Shown here piece after piece: positions 1 to 8,971 of a stretch of 64,000 nt of DNA. The notes below the pieces were generated by a model, which was given only the letters and a program-made list of their open reading frames with translations, was not told the origin of the DNA and ran no database searches. The stretch comes from CAXMPK01 sp964195405. Its GTDB lineage: Bacteria > Actinomycetota > Acidimicrobiia > Spongiisociales > ZC4RG35. A program made the position numbers and the translations under genes. Position 1 is the first letter of the stretch, and each line of letters starts with the position of its first letter. Location: the NCBI GenBank assembly GCA_964195405.1, contig CAXMPK010000119.1, positions 1 to 64,000 on the forward strand, given 5' to 3'.

Positions 1-25
1 CCGCTAGCAGCCGTCAGAAAGTTCA

Positions 26-1303
26 ATGAGCAGCTCTACTATCGAGCGGGTGCATGCCCGTCAGGTGCTCGACTCCCGGGGTAACCCGACTGTCGAGGCC
101 GAAGTCTCTACTCAATCGGGATTTGGCCGCGCCATCGTGCCCTCGGGCGCATCGACCGGGACCAACGAGGCCGTCGAACTTCGCGATGGCGGCGAGCGTT
201 GGATGGGCAAGGGTGTCGAGAAAGCGGTGGCTCACGTCAACGAAACCATCGGACCGGCCCTACTTGGCCGCGACGCAACCCGGCAAGAGCAGATCGATTT
301 GGCGATGGCAGATCTCGACGCCACACCCGACAAGGCAAATCTGGGTGCCAACTCCATCCTCGCCGTGTCGCTTGCTGTGGCCCGCGCTGCGGCGGCAAGT
401 GTCGATCTGCCACTCTTTCGGTACTTGGGCGGACCCTCTGCCCGTGTCCTCCCGGTCCCCTGTCTCAATGTGCTCAACGGTGGTGCCCACGCAGCCAATT
501 CGGTCGACATTCAAGAGTTCATGCTGGTGCCCGGCGGGCTCGGGTCGTTTACGGAATCCCTCAGGGCCGGCGTCGAGGTTTACCACGCCATGAAACGAGT
601 GATGGCCGGACGTGGCCTAGCTACAAATGTTGGTGACGAGGGTGGCTTTGCACCCGATCTCGCAACCAGCGATGCCGCCCTCGATCTGCTTGTTGAGGGG
701 ATCGAAGAGGCTGGATATGAGGTGGGCACAGAGATAGCGCTTGCGCTCGATGTGGCAGCAACCGAATTCTACCGAGAGGGTCACTACGAGGTGGAAGGTC
801 GAGATCTTGGTACCGGCGAGATGGTCGACTATCTGGCAGCTCTCGTCGAGAAGTATCCGCTGGTTTCGATCGAGGACGGTATGGCCGAAGACGATTGGGA
901 TGGTTGGAAGGAGTTGACCAAGAAGCTCGGCGGTCGGGTGCAACTTGTCGGCGACGATCTCTTCGTCACCAACGAAAGCATTCTCCGACGTGGTATCGCC
1001 GAGCGAGCCGCCAACGCCATTCTCATCAAAGTGAATCAGATCGGTTCCGTGTCTGAGACCCTCCACGCCATGGAAACTGCCGAACGAGCGGGGTTTGGCC
1101 GAATGATCAGTCACCGCAGCGGCGAGACCGAAGACACCTTCATTTCCCACCTGGCGGTGGCCACCAATGCCGGTCAGATCAAGAGCGGCGCTCCGGCGCG
1201 GGGTGAGCGCACCGCCAAGTACAACCAGCTGCTTCGGATAGAGGAAATGATGGGCAGCGAGGCGCGTTTCGCCGGCTGGGACACCTTTCGGAGATCACCG
1301 TGA
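26..1303 (+). CDS. eno: Enolase (phosphopyruvate hydratase)
   Basis: Converts 2-phosphoglycerate to phosphoenolpyruvate in glycolysis; cytosolic and Mg2+-dependent. At 425 residues it is full length for the family. Visible motifs are RQVLDSRGNPT at the N-terminus, the GDEGGFAP loop near residue 203, GDDLFVTN near 309 and the enolase signature SHRSGETED near 361. The start is ATG at 26. It heads a compact run eno-ftsB-DUF501-ppx, the next gene starting at a GTG that overlaps its stop. The same order occurs at Rv1023-Rv1026 in Mycobacterium tuberculosis, which is the main support for an actinobacterial source. Pyruvate kinase, the next glycolytic step, lies 14 kb away. Confidence 0.98.
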   Translation: MSSSTIERVHARQVLDSRGNPTVEAEVSTQSGFGRAIVPSGASTGTNEAVELRDGGERWMGKGVEKAVAHVNETIGPALLGRDATRQEQIDLAMADLDATPDKANLGANSILAVSLAVARAAAASVDLPLFRYLGGPSARVLPVPCLNVLNGGAHAANSVDIQEFMLVPGGLGSFTESLRAGVEVYHAMKRVMAGRGLATNVGDEGGFAPDLATSDAALDLLVEGIEEAGYEVGTEIALALDVAATEFYREGHYEVEGRDLGTGEMVDYLAALVEKYPLVSIEDGMAEDDWDGWKELTKKLGGRVQLVGDDLFVTNESILRRGIAERAANAILIKVNQIGSVSETLHAMETAERAGFGRMISHRSGETEDTFISHLAVATNAGQIKSGAPARGERTAKYNQLLRIEEMMGSEARFAGWDTFRRSP

Positions 1304-1692
1304 CGCTTCTGCGCCGCCCTGGTGCAGCCATCACCACGCTCCTGTTCCTCTTGATGGGCGCCGCCTTCCTGACTCAGGTTGTGCCGACTCGCCAGATCCT
1401 GGATTCGCAGCGTCAGGTGAACTCAGCTCGGTCTCAACTCGTCGAATTGGAAACGGACAACGCACGTCTTCAGGCAGATGTCGCCGCGTTGGGAACAGAC
1501 GCGGAGATCGAGAAACTGGCCAGGGAGAAGCTTGGGTATGTTCGGCCGGGCGAGATCGCATATATCGTGCTCGATCCACCTGAGGGAGAGAGGGCTCCCG
1601 TTGCGCCTCCTGCATTGAGTGAGCTGCCTGAGCGCCAGACCTGGGTCGACCAAGTCTGGGATTTCCTCACCGGTGCTGACATAAAGTCGTGA
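1300..1692 (+). CDS. ftsB: FtsB/DivIC-type septum formation initiator
   Basis: A 130-residue bitopic membrane protein. It has a short cytoplasmic N-terminus, one hydrophobic segment at about residues 8-26, then a predicted coiled coil (about 30-65, with QVNSARSQLVELE). The conserved FtsB/DivIC element EKLAREKLGYVRPGE follows near residue 70-85. In this family the protein joins FtsL and FtsQ in the divisome and supports septal peptidoglycan synthesis. The GTG start overlaps the eno stop (GTGA), and the DUF501 gene follows one base after its stop, so the three are probably co-transcribed. Gene position matches the actinobacterial eno-divIC arrangement. The last 30 residues are a variable tail. 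Confidence 0.9.
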   Translation: MTLLRRPGAAITTLLFLLMGAAFLTQVVPTRQILDSQRQVNSARSQLVELETDNARLQADVAALGTDAEIEKLAREKLGYVRPGEIAYIVLDPPEGERAPVAPPALSELPERQTWVDQVWDFLTGADIKS

Positions 1693-1693
1693 T

Positions 1694-2212
1694 GTGACCA
1701 AACCTGATGACCGTCAGGTCATCGAAGCTCAGATAGGCCGGCCTCTTCGGGCCGAATCCGATGTGGTTTCCCGGTGTCATCTCGGCCTGCCGGTGGTGAT
1801 TCGAGTTCCCGCGATTCTCGATGACGGAACACCCTTCCCGACTCTCTACTGGCTGAGTTGTCCCCTGGCATCGACGCGAATCGGACGTCTCGAGGGGGCG
1901 GGCGGTGTGAAGCGAATGGAGGCCAAGGCCGAATCCGACAAAGACTTCGGCAAAGCTCTAGAAGCAGCGCATCGGTCCTATGAAAACGAGCGCGATGACC
2001 TGGTAGGTGATATTGCGGGGCCACGACCGTCAGGCGGTGTGGGTGGGACCCGGGTCGGGGTCAAGTGCCTTCATGCTCACTACGCACACACCAGGGCCGG
2101 TGGCGCAAACCCGGTGGGGGAACTCGTTGCCGACTGGGTCGAGCCGCTCAACTGCGAAGAGGTCTGTGTGATCAACGGTGACATGAATCCGAATTGGGTC
2201 AACCTTCCGTGA
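1694..2212 (+). CDS. DUF501 family protein
   Basis: A 172-residue protein with the DUF501 pattern: an N-terminal segment around VSRCHLGLPVVIRVP, the central TLYWLSCPL, and a C-terminal part with GVKCLHAHYAH followed by NPVGELV. No enzymatic function is established for the family. Cys and His residues in CLHAHYAH are suggestive of a metal or catalytic site, but that is inference. The start is GTG at 1694, one base after the ftsB stop. The following ppx gene begins at a GTG overlapping its own stop. Its constant place between ftsB and ppx in actinobacteria suggests a link to cell envelope or phosphate metabolism, unproven. Confidence 0.9.
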   Translation: MTKPDDRQVIEAQIGRPLRAESDVVSRCHLGLPVVIRVPAILDDGTPFPTLYWLSCPLASTRIGRLEGAGGVKRMEAKAESDKDFGKALEAAHRSYENERDDLVGDIAGPRPSGGVGGTRVGVKCLHAHYAHTRAGGANPVGELVADWVEPLNCEEVCVINGDMNPNWVNLP

Positions 2213-3099
2213 AGGTTGATCGACCGAAGGTCGGCGTTGTCGACATCGGTACCAACTCGATGCGTCTTCTCATCACCGATGGTGTCAACGAAGACGGACG
2301 TTGGGTGGAGGTCACGGGTCTCGGCTCCGGCGTCGACATCAGCGGTGTCCTGTCTGCCGAAGCGATATCGAGGACTATCGGAGTCTTTGAACGCTATGAG
2401 GCAATCATGAACGATTTGGGTGTCGAGCACCGAGTTGCCATCGCCACGTCGGCATCTCGTGATGCGACCAACAGCCAGGGGTTCTTGGATAGGGCAGAAC
2501 GTGCTCTCGGTGTTAGGCCCCGCGTGATCAGCGGCGACGCGGAGGCTCGATATGCCTTTGCCGGTGCAACTCAGGGTCAGGAAACAGCAGGTGTTGTCGT
2601 CTCCGATATCGGCGGTGGCAGTACCGAATTCGTGACTGTGGACACGGCCAAATCCGTGGATATTGGCTCCGTACGTCTTACCGAGCGACGGCTGACAGAC
2701 CGGCCGCCGGACCCGGAACAGATTTCCCTCGCCGTTGAAGATGTCGTCGCTCATTTCTCCGAGATCGATCACGGTGAGATCACAAATCACATAGGCGTTG
2801 CGGGTACCTGGACCAGCATCGCGGCGATTGCCCAGGACCTTCCAAGCTACGACCGGACTCGGGTCCACGGGTTCGTTCTCACCAATAAGCTTCTCAATCA
2901 GGTGGCAGAGAGGCTAAAACCGTTGACCATCAGAGATACGGCAGCCATTCCCAGTCTTGACCCGAAACGGGCTCCCGTGATTCTCGCGGGCACTGTTATT
3001 GCCTCGGTGATCGTGGAGACACTTGGTGTGGAGAAAACCACAATTTCGGAACAGGACTCTCTCGACGGTGCCGCGATGAAATTACTCGCTTTACTCTGA
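2209..3099 (+). CDS. ppx: Exopolyphosphatase / Ppx-GppA phosphatase
   Basis: A Ppx/GppA phosphatase of the ASKHA fold, expected to release phosphate from polyphosphate or to hydrolyse pppGpp. The phosphate-1 loop VVDIGTNSMRLL is near the N-terminus, ATSASRDATN near residue 80, ISGDAEARYAF near 105 and phosphate-2 motif SDIGGGSTEF near 130. I chose GTG at 2209, which overlaps the DUF501 stop as GTGA; a TTG five codons upstream is possible but less natural. With about 296 residues it is the short single-unit actinobacterial form, like Rv1026, without the C-terminal HD domain of E. coli Ppx. It closes the eno run and is followed by a small hairpin and a tRNA gene. Confidence 0.93.
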   Translation: MKVDRPKVGVVDIGTNSMRLLITDGVNEDGRWVEVTGLGSGVDISGVLSAEAISRTIGVFERYEAIMNDLGVEHRVAIATSASRDATNSQGFLDRAERALGVRPRVISGDAEARYAFAGATQGQETAGVVVSDIGGGSTEFVTVDTAKSVDIGSVRLTERRLTDRPPDPEQISLAVEDVVAHFSEIDHGEITNHIGVAGTWTSIAAIAQDLPSYDRTRVHGFVLTNKLLNQVAERLKPLTIRDTAAIPSLDPKRAPVILAGTVIASVIVETLGVEKTTISEQDSLDGAAMKLLALL

Positions 3100-3109
3100 G
3101 AGCGACACC

Positions 3110-3130
3110 TTTTGGGGGACGACCCCAAGG
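3110..3130 (+). terminator. Hairpin between ppx and tRNA-Leu
   Basis: The arms TTGGGG and CCCCAA pair over a five-base loop and may be extended by two G-U pairs. There is no T run after it. It sits 10 bases after the ppx stop and 14 bases before the tRNA. It could end the eno-ppx transcript or simply be a leader structure. Confidence 0.4.
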
Positions 3131-3143
3131 CCCGCAATCACCC

Positions 3144-3233
3144 GCCCGGGTGGCGGAACGGTAGACGCGAGGGGCTTAAACCCCCTTGAGCCGATTAAGG
3201 CTCGTGTGGGTTCGAAACCCACCCCGGGCACCA
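3144..3233 (+). tRNA. tRNA-Leu (anticodon UAA)
   Basis: A complete class II tRNA of 90 nt with encoded CCA. Acceptor arms GCCCGGG and CCCGGGC pair perfectly, with discriminator A. The anticodon stem AGGGG/CCCCT closes a loop CTTAAAC that shows anticodon TAA. A variable arm of about 15 nt (TGAGCCGATTAAGGCTC region) folds into its own stem, as expected for leucine tRNA. The T arm is GTGGG-TTCGAAA-CCCAC. The D loop contains GGCGGAACGGTAGACGC, typical of tRNA-Leu. It is on the same strand as the eno-ppx run and is followed by 266 nt of noncoding DNA. Confidence 0.97.
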
Positions 3234-3301
3234 GCAACATGGGAAATCAAGAAAAACCCCGACCATGTTGGCAGGCAGAGCAGTGGAGGAAGGTCGTGGG
3301 A

Positions 3302-3344
3302 CCCGGGCCGGTGGGTGGGGGAGGGGAGAGGAACCGGACCCGGG
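3302..3344 (+). other. G-rich hairpin downstream of tRNA-Leu
   Basis: The stretch 3234-3499 between the tRNA and the crotonase gene has no convincing gene. Within it CCCGGGCCGG (3302-3311) can pair with CCGG-A-CCCGGG (3334-3344), leaving one bulged A. The loop and 5' arm hold four G tracts (3305-3307, 3313-3315, 3317-3321, 3323-3326), which meet the usual G-quadruplex pattern. It could be an RNA 3' structure or a DNA quadruplex; no T run is present. Confidence 0.4.
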
Positions 3345-3499
3345 CCCCACGAAGGCACAGGCGTTGATCTGCCTCTCCGAGCGACGCCTGGCTTTGTCAG
3401 GTCAACCCCGTGAGAGCCGAGTGTACTCCCACCGGTTCGACATCCAACTCGGCCCAGGTGCCCTCATTTGCCATCAGAAGTGTGTCTAGGGTCGCGGGT

Positions 3500-4267
3500 A
3501 TGGAATTCATAGATGTTTCAATCGACGGCGCCGTTGCCCTCGTTCGTCTCAACCGTCCGCCAGTCAATGCGCTGAACGAGCAGCTTTCTTTGGAGCTGAA
3601 GGAGGCCTTTGTTCAATGCCAGGACCCGTCGATTCGCTCAGTGGTGGTCACCGGCAAACCTCACTTCGCGGCCGGCGCAGACATCAAGGACTTCAAGGAG
3701 ACTCTCGACACTGGAGCAAAAGAGATCGGTGCTTCGAGTATTCGAGATGCCATCGCTGTGCTCGACGCGTTGGCCAAACCGACGATTGCCGCCGTGCACG
3801 GTTACGCGTTGGGTGGTGGTTGTGAGCTGTCGCTTGGGTGTGACTTTCGATACGTTGCTGAGGACTCCAAGATCGGTCAGCCTGAGATCTTGCTCGGGAT
3901 TATCCCTGGCGCCGGTGGGACCCAGCGTTTGCAGCGTGTCATTGGCTTCCAACGCACCAAGGAGTTGACCTATAGCGGGCGTCAGGTGGGTGCCGAGGAG
4001 GCTCTCGAAATCGGATATGCCGACAAAGTGTTGCCGACCGACGAAGTGCTCCAAATGGCACTTGCCGATGCCGCCGTCTGGGCAACCAAGGCAACGGCTG
4101 CGATCGCAGCAGCCAAGAAGGCGCTGGCGGACGGTCGTGGAGTCTCACTCGACGAAGCGATGCTCGTAGAACGGGAGGGATTTGAGGAGTCTTTCTCCAC
4201 CGACGACGCCAAGGAAGGCGTGAACGCCTTCCTTGAGAAGCGGGAAGCCAACTTCAAGGGGAACTGA
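3500..4267 (+). CDS. Enoyl-CoA hydratase/isomerase (crotonase family)
   Basis: A 255-residue crotonase-fold protein, probably hydrating 2-enoyl-CoA during fatty-acid or related acyl-CoA breakdown. The oxyanion-hole segment FAAGADIKDF lies near residue 60. GYALGGGCELSLGCD is near 100 and PEILLGIIPGAGGTQRL near 125, and the two conserved catalytic glutamates are present (CEL and PEI). I start at ATG 3500 because homology begins at MEFIDVSIDG; the upstream in-frame extension is compositionally unlike the rest. The gene converges on the SRPBCC gene with a 14-base overlap. Exact substrate cannot be read from sequence. Confidence 0.92.
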   Translation: MEFIDVSIDGAVALVRLNRPPVNALNEQLSLELKEAFVQCQDPSIRSVVVTGKPHFAAGADIKDFKETLDTGAKEIGASSIRDAIAVLDALAKPTIAAVHGYALGGGCELSLGCDFRYVAEDSKIGQPEILLGIIPGAGGTQRLQRVIGFQRTKELTYSGRQVGAEEALEIGYADKVLPTDEVLQMALADAAVWATKATAAIAAAKKALADGRGVSLDEAMLVEREGFEESFSTDDAKEGVNAFLEKREANFKGN

Positions 4268-4691
4268 GGAGCGAATCCAGTTGCTGGAGGTTGCTTCGCC
4301 ACGTCCACATCAGAAAGGGTCTGACCACCCAGGCTGCTACCGGCCCTCCCAGCCACCAGGGGAATCGGAGAGTCTCGGTCCAAGTCACCAGTGTTGACTT
4401 GTTGTCAGCCAACGTCGCCAGACGACCTCTCCCGGTGATGACGCCTTGGTGCTCGACCACTATGTGATGGCCAGTTTCCCAACCGACCACCTCGAGAATG
4501 TCGATCGTTCGGAAGGGGCCAATCTTGGTCTTGACCTTCATGAGGGTCCCGACGCCGCTCGTCTGGTCCGTCGTGAACTCGAGATCGACGGCGTCTTTCA
4601 TCCAAGTCGGGTGGTCAGCCAGGTTGGAGATGGTCTTCCACACCCGCTCCGGGGGTTGGTTGATTTGTCGTGAAACCTTGATTTGAGCCAA
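4254..4691 (-). CDS. SRPBCC (START/Bet v 1-like) family protein
   Basis: A 145-residue protein of the polyketide-cyclase/SRPBCC type. It begins with the family pattern of a first strand and helix (QINQPPERVWKTISNL), followed by alternating strands including GVGTLMKVKTKIGPF and TLVTWTETLRF. The C-terminal long helix is WRSNLQQLDSLL. Such folds bind hydrophobic ligands; no specific function can be assigned. The start is TTG at 4691. It is divergent from the cysteine desulfurase gene, with a 48-base shared upstream region, and converges on the crotonase gene with a 14-base overlap. Confidence 0.8.
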   Translation of the reverse strand: MAQIKVSRQINQPPERVWKTISNLADHPTWMKDAVDLEFTTDQTSGVGTLMKVKTKIGPFRTIDILEVVGWETGHHIVVEHQGVITGRGRLATLADNKSTLVTWTETLRFPWWLGGPVAAWVVRPFLMWTWRSNLQQLDSLLSSP

Positions 4692-4739
4692 CGTGGACTC
4701 CTCGATAGCCCCAGGCTATGCGACAATTGAGGTCTTCAT

Positions 4740-5873
4740 ATGATCTATCTCGATCACGCCGCGACCACCCCCATGCATCCCGAGGTCTGGGATGCGATGC
4801 AGCCGTTCGCTCTCGACGTTTTTGGCAACTCCTCCGGAGTACACGCGGTCTCCAGGCAAGCAAAGAACGCCCTCGAAGAGTCCCGCGAGCGGGTCGCTTC
4901 GCTGATAGGGGCACAACCGTTGGAGATCGTATTCACATCGGGTGGTACCGAGTCCGACAATCTCGCTCTCAAAGGGGTGGCCTGGAATACTTCATCCCGC
5001 AATGGTGTCGTCACGGTGACCACCGAGCACGAGGCGGTGCTCGAGACCGTGAGTCTTCTGAGGCGTTTTGATGATCCGACAGCAATGGTCGAAGTCGACG
5101 CCGATGGGTTCGTAGATTCGGACGACATATTGGAAGCAGTCACCGAGACCACAGGAGTGGTGTCAGTGATGTTGGTGAATAACGAGACCGGGCTGGTTCA
5201 GGATCTTCCGGCGATAGCCCGGGCCATCAAGCATCGGTTTCCCGAGGTCCTGGTCCACACCGACGCGGTACAGGCCTTTGTGTCGAAGGATCTCAATGTC
5301 TCCCAGCTGGGAGTCGACATGATGACAATCACGGGACACAAGTTCGGTGGGCCCAAAGGTGCGGGAATCCTTTTTGTTCGTGAAGGCACCGCCCTGGAGC
5401 CGGTGCTTCACGGTGGTGGTCAGGAACTGGGTCGGCGGTCCGGAACTCACGACGTGGCAAGTGTCGTAGGTTTGTCGACAGCAATGGAGCTCGCCGACCG
5501 GGATCGCAATCGTTTCAATGAAGAAGTTGGCCAAGCCCGCGATGAATTCGAGAAGATGGTCCTCGATGGGGTCGAAGCTGCCGTCGTCAACACCCCCTCT
5601 CACAATCGATCGACTCATCACTTCAATGTCAGATTCCCGGGCGTCAGAAACGAGTCGCTGTTGATGCGTCTCGATCAGGCCGGTGTTGCGGCTTCGGCCG
5701 GGTCGGCCTGTCAGTCGGGGGCTGCAACCGTTTCTCATGTTCTGGAAGGCATGGGACTCACTGCCGACGAGGCCCGTGAGAGTGTGCGTTTCAGCTTCGG
5801 TTGGACATCGACCCTCGGCGAGGCCAGGGATGCCGCGAGCATCGTTGGAGATCTCGTCGGGCAACTGCGATGA
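4740..5873 (+). CDS. Cysteine desulfurase (NifS/IscS-like)
   Basis: A PLP enzyme that takes sulfur from cysteine as a persulfide. The 377-residue product starts with the NifS/IscS N-terminus MIYLDHAATTPMHPEV. The PLP lysine is in TGHKFGGPKG near residue 200, and the persulfide cysteine is in GSACQSGAA near residue 323. The mnmA start codon overlaps its stop (ATGA). With no scaffold genes here, the most likely job is supplying sulfur for MnmA-dependent 2-thiouridine formation in tRNA. Fe-S cluster supply is also possible. Confidence 0.94.
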   Translation: MIYLDHAATTPMHPEVWDAMQPFALDVFGNSSGVHAVSRQAKNALEESRERVASLIGAQPLEIVFTSGGTESDNLALKGVAWNTSSRNGVVTVTTEHEAVLETVSLLRRFDDPTAMVEVDADGFVDSDDILEAVTETTGVVSVMLVNNETGLVQDLPAIARAIKHRFPEVLVHTDAVQAFVSKDLNVSQLGVDMMTITGHKFGGPKGAGILFVREGTALEPVLHGGGQELGRRSGTHDVASVVGLSTAMELADRDRNRFNEEVGQARDEFEKMVLDGVEAAVVNTPSHNRSTHHFNVRFPGVRNESLLMRLDQAGVAASAGSACQSGAATVSHVLEGMGLTADEARESVRFSFGWTSTLGEARDAASIVGDLVGQLR

Positions 5874-6919
5874 AGGCTCTGGTGGCGATGTCTGGCGGTG
5901 TTGACTCGTCTGTGGCCGCAGCCCTCATGAAAGACGCTGGCCACGATGTGATCGGGGTGACATTGAAACTCTGGGCGGGCCCCAACGGGGAGGCCCCGAC
6001 CGCGGGGTGTTGCACGGTCTCCGATGCGGAGGATGCCCGCAGGGTCGCAGCTGAACTCGAGATCCCCTATTACGTCTTCGACTACACCGATGACTTCAAA
6101 GATGGTGTCGTCGACCGTTTCATCCACGACTACGCCTCCGGTCAGACGCCCAACCCGTGTATCGAGTGCAATCGGACGGTCAAATTCGATCGGCTCCTCA
6201 ACCGGCTCGACGAGTTTGGATGCGAGATCCTGGTCACCGGTCATCATGCTCGGGTACAAGAGATCGACGGCGTCCCCGCCCTCATGCGAGGCACTGACGC
6301 AGCCAAGGATCAGTCTTATGTCCTTTCCATGCTGACCAGCGCTGAGCTGGGGCGCGTCAGGTTCCCGGTAGGTGAATTGACCAAGAAGCAAGTGCGTCGA
6401 ATCGCAGCCTCGATGGGGATGCGCAGCGCCCACAAACCTGAGTCCATGGACATTTGTTTCGTCGGTCAGGGTGACTACCGGGGCTTCCTCAGGCAAAACG
6501 CCCCCGAAGTTTTCACGCCGGGGAGGATTGTCGACACTCACGGAGATGACCTCGGGGCCCACGATGGCATTGTCGGCTTCACCGTCGGTCAGCGTCGAGG
6601 TCTTGGTGTGGCTGTCGGTGAGCCCAGGTTTGTGGTCCGAATCGACTCTGACAGCTCAACGGTGGTCGTGGGCGATCGAGACGACCTTGAGGTGACCGGT
6701 GTCGAGCTTCGCCAGATCACCTGGGCCAACGGCCACAGAGGTGATGGGCTCGTGACGGCGCAGTTCAGGGCTCATGGTGAGCCGGTTGCGGCCACTCTCG
6801 AGGGATCGTGTCTGACGTTTGTGGACGCGCAGCACGCCGTGTCTCCAGGCCAGACGGTGGCCTTCTACCACGACGATCGGGTGCTCGGCGGCGCATTGAT
6901 CAGCCGCACGATTCTGTGA
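5870..6919 (+). CDS. mnmA: tRNA 2-thiouridylase MnmA
   Basis: Makes 2-thiouridine at position 34 of Lys, Glu and Gln tRNAs. The ATP-binding PP-loop SGGVDSS is at residues 8-14. The two family cysteines are seen in TPNPCIECNRTVKF (near 100) and MDICFVG (near 200), and KDQSYVL and GFTVGQRRGL are conserved tRNA-binding and core segments. At 349 residues it is normal length. The ATG at 5870 overlaps the stop of the cysteine desulfurase gene, so sulfur donor and acceptor are probably translationally coupled; a longer in-frame upstream start would run inside the desulfurase. Confidence 0.96.
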   Translation: MKALVAMSGGVDSSVAAALMKDAGHDVIGVTLKLWAGPNGEAPTAGCCTVSDAEDARRVAAELEIPYYVFDYTDDFKDGVVDRFIHDYASGQTPNPCIECNRTVKFDRLLNRLDEFGCEILVTGHHARVQEIDGVPALMRGTDAAKDQSYVLSMLTSAELGRVRFPVGELTKKQVRRIAASMGMRSAHKPESMDICFVGQGDYRGFLRQNAPEVFTPGRIVDTHGDDLGAHDGIVGFTVGQRRGLGVAVGEPRFVVRIDSDSSTVVVGDRDDLEVTGVELRQITWANGHRGDGLVTAQFRAHGEPVAATLEGSCLTFVDAQHAVSPGQTVAFYHDDRVLGGALISRTIL

Positions 6920-6943
6920 CAAGTCGCCTGTAACGTCGATGTG

Positions 6944-8971
6944 ATGCCGTCGGCTACCAAACGCATAGATGAGCTACGCAACCAGATCCGAGAGCACAAC
7001 CACAGGTATTACATCCTTGACGATCCTGTGGTCTCGGACGCGCAGTTCGATGTGCTGCTCAAAGAGCTCAAGCAACTCGAGGCCGACAACCCGAAGCTGG
7101 TGACAGCGGACAGCCCGACCCAGCGTATTGGAGTACCGGTAGGGGACTTGTTTCAGCCCGTCAACCACCTTCGGCCACTCTTCTCCCTCGACAACGCCGA
7201 GTCCAGAGAGGACCTGGAGGCCTGGGAGCTGAGGTTGGAGAGACAGCTCGGAGAGGCGCCATCCGGCTACGTCTGTGAGTTGAAGATCGATGGTCTTGCT
7301 GTGGTCCTCACCTATCGCGGCGGTGTTCTTGTAACCGGTGCAACAAGAGGTGACGGCACCACCGGTGAGGACATCACCGCCAACCTGAAGACCATCAAAT
7401 CGATTCCATTACGACTCCGTGGGGACGAGGTGCCCGCGGTTGTCGAGGTTCGCGGCGAGGTCTACATGCCCTATGAGGCTTTTGACGATCTCAACCGTCG
7501 CCAGGAGGAGGCGGACAAGCCGATCTTCGCCAACGCCCGCAACGCTGCCGCCGGGTCGGTCCGTCAGAAGGACACCGCCGCCACGGCCGCGCGGGGTTTG
7601 GACATCTGGATCTACCAACTCGGGTTGATGGATGGTGGACCCGCGTTCTCGAGTCACCACGACACCATGAACTATCTCCAGACCCTCGGATTCCGGACCA
7701 ATCCTGCCAGCTCGGCCCTTGCCACGATTGATGACGTCTACGGGTATGTCGAGCGAGCCGAGAAAGACCGTCACGACATGGCGTATCAGACCGATGGCGT
7801 CGTCATCAAGACCGACTCCCTCGCCGAGCAGGATGAACTCGGTTTCACTGCCAAGGCGCCGCGATGGGCTATCGCCTACAAGTTCCCGCCTGAGGAGCAG
7901 GTGACGACTCTCAAAGACATCTGGATCAACATCGGTCGGACCGGAGCGGCGACACCATTTGCCATCCTTGACCCGGTGTTTGTGGGTGGGGCGACTGTGG
8001 GCATGGCCACGTTGCACAACCAGGACCAGGTTGCGCTCAAAGACGTGCGAATCGGTGACCAGGTCATTGTGCGTCGTGCCGGTGATGTGATCCCCGAAGT
8101 GGTCGGGCCTGTGGTTTCGGCGCGGACAGGCAAAGAGAAGAAGTGGAAAATGCCGAAGAACTGCCCCTTCTGCGGCAATCCGATCGTCCGCATCGAGGGT
8201 GAGGCTGTAGCGCGATGCACCGGCGGGTTCGAGTGCCCCTCACGAGTGCGAGAGTGGTTGTTCCATTTCTCCGGCCGTGGCGGGATGGACATTGAGCACA
8301 TGGGATATCGGACAATCGACCTGCTGCTCGACAAGGGGTACATCTCAGACCCGGCCGACATCTTCACTTTTGATATTGATCAACTGCTCGACGAGGAGGG
8401 TTGGGGCGAGATATCTGTGAACAATTTGAAGAGCGCGGTGAAGGCCGCATCGGATCGCCCGGTAGCCCGACTGCTCACGGCTCTTGGGATTCGGCATGTG
8501 GGCGGGACTGTTGCGAGGACACTTGCCCGCCACTTCGGAGGGGTGCCTGCCTTAATGGCGGCCAGTGAGGAACAGATCTCCGATATCGAGGGCATCGGTC
8601 CGGTGATTGCCGCTGAAGTGCGGGCATGGTCGACGGATCCGGTCAATCGCGAATTGGTTGAGAAGCTGGGTGCCGCCGGAGTACGGCTTCTCGACGATGT
8701 TGAAGATGACGTCGTATCTGACCTTCTTGCAGGAGAGACATTCGTGGTCTCGGGGACGGTGCCCGGGTTCACCCGGGAGGAGGCTCAGGTGGCCATCGAG
8801 TCCCGGGGTGGCAGAGCGACCAGTTCGGTGTCGGGAAAGACCACGGCATTAGTGGTCGGAGAGTCGCCGGGAGCGTCGAAGTCGCGTAAGGCGGAAGAAT
8901 TGGGTATCCCCATCATCGATGGTGACACTTTCAGGAGGATTCTTGCTGAAGGTGTTTCCGCCCTCTCTTGA
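6944..8971 (+). CDS. ligA: NAD+-dependent DNA ligase LigA
   Basis: Seals nicks in replication and repair using NAD+. The product is about 675 residues, full length. Domains in order: Ia NAD-binding segment (HNHRYYILDDPVVSD), nucleotidyltransferase with the AMP-accepting lysine in CELKIDGLAV near residue 110, OB fold, a four-cysteine zinc finger (CPFC through CTGGFEC, near 408-430), helix-hairpin-helix repeats (near 500-560), and a C-terminal BRCT domain (near 590-675). The start is ATG at 6944, with a GTG one codon upstream. It follows mnmA after 24 bases and may be co-transcribed. Its stop lies inside a perfect 20-base palindrome. Confidence 0.97.
   Translation: MPSATKRIDELRNQIREHNHRYYILDDPVVSDAQFDVLLKELKQLEADNPKLVTADSPTQRIGVPVGDLFQPVNHLRPLFSLDNAESREDLEAWELRLERQLGEAPSGYVCELKIDGLAVVLTYRGGVLVTGATRGDGTTGEDITANLKTIKSIPLRLRGDEVPAVVEVRGEVYMPYEAFDDLNRRQEEADKPIFANARNAAAGSVRQKDTAATAARGLDIWIYQLGLMDGGPAFSSHHDTMNYLQTLGFRTNPASSALATIDDVYGYVERAEKDRHDMAYQTDGVVIKTDSLAEQDELGFTAKAPRWAIAYKFPPEEQVTTLKDIWINIGRTGAATPFAILDPVFVGGATVGMATLHNQDQVALKDVRIGDQVIVRRAGDVIPEVVGPVVSARTGKEKKWKMPKNCPFCGNPIVRIEGEAVARCTGGFECPSRVREWLFHFSGRGGMDIEHMGYRTIDLLLDKGYISDPADIFTFDIDQLLDEEGWGEISVNNLKSAVKAASDRPVARLLTALGIRHVGGTVARTLARHFGGVPALMAASEEQISDIEGIGPVIAAEVRAWSTDPVNRELVEKLGAAGVRLLDDVEDDVVSDLLAGETFVVSGTVPGFTREEAQVAIESRGGRATSSVSGKTTALVVGESPGASKSRKAEELGIPIIDGDTFRRILAEGVSALS

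Noticed and set aside
2080..2868. 262-codon minus-strand frame opposite ppx
   Set aside because: The ppx product has its phosphatase motifs in order, and the reverse translation shows none.
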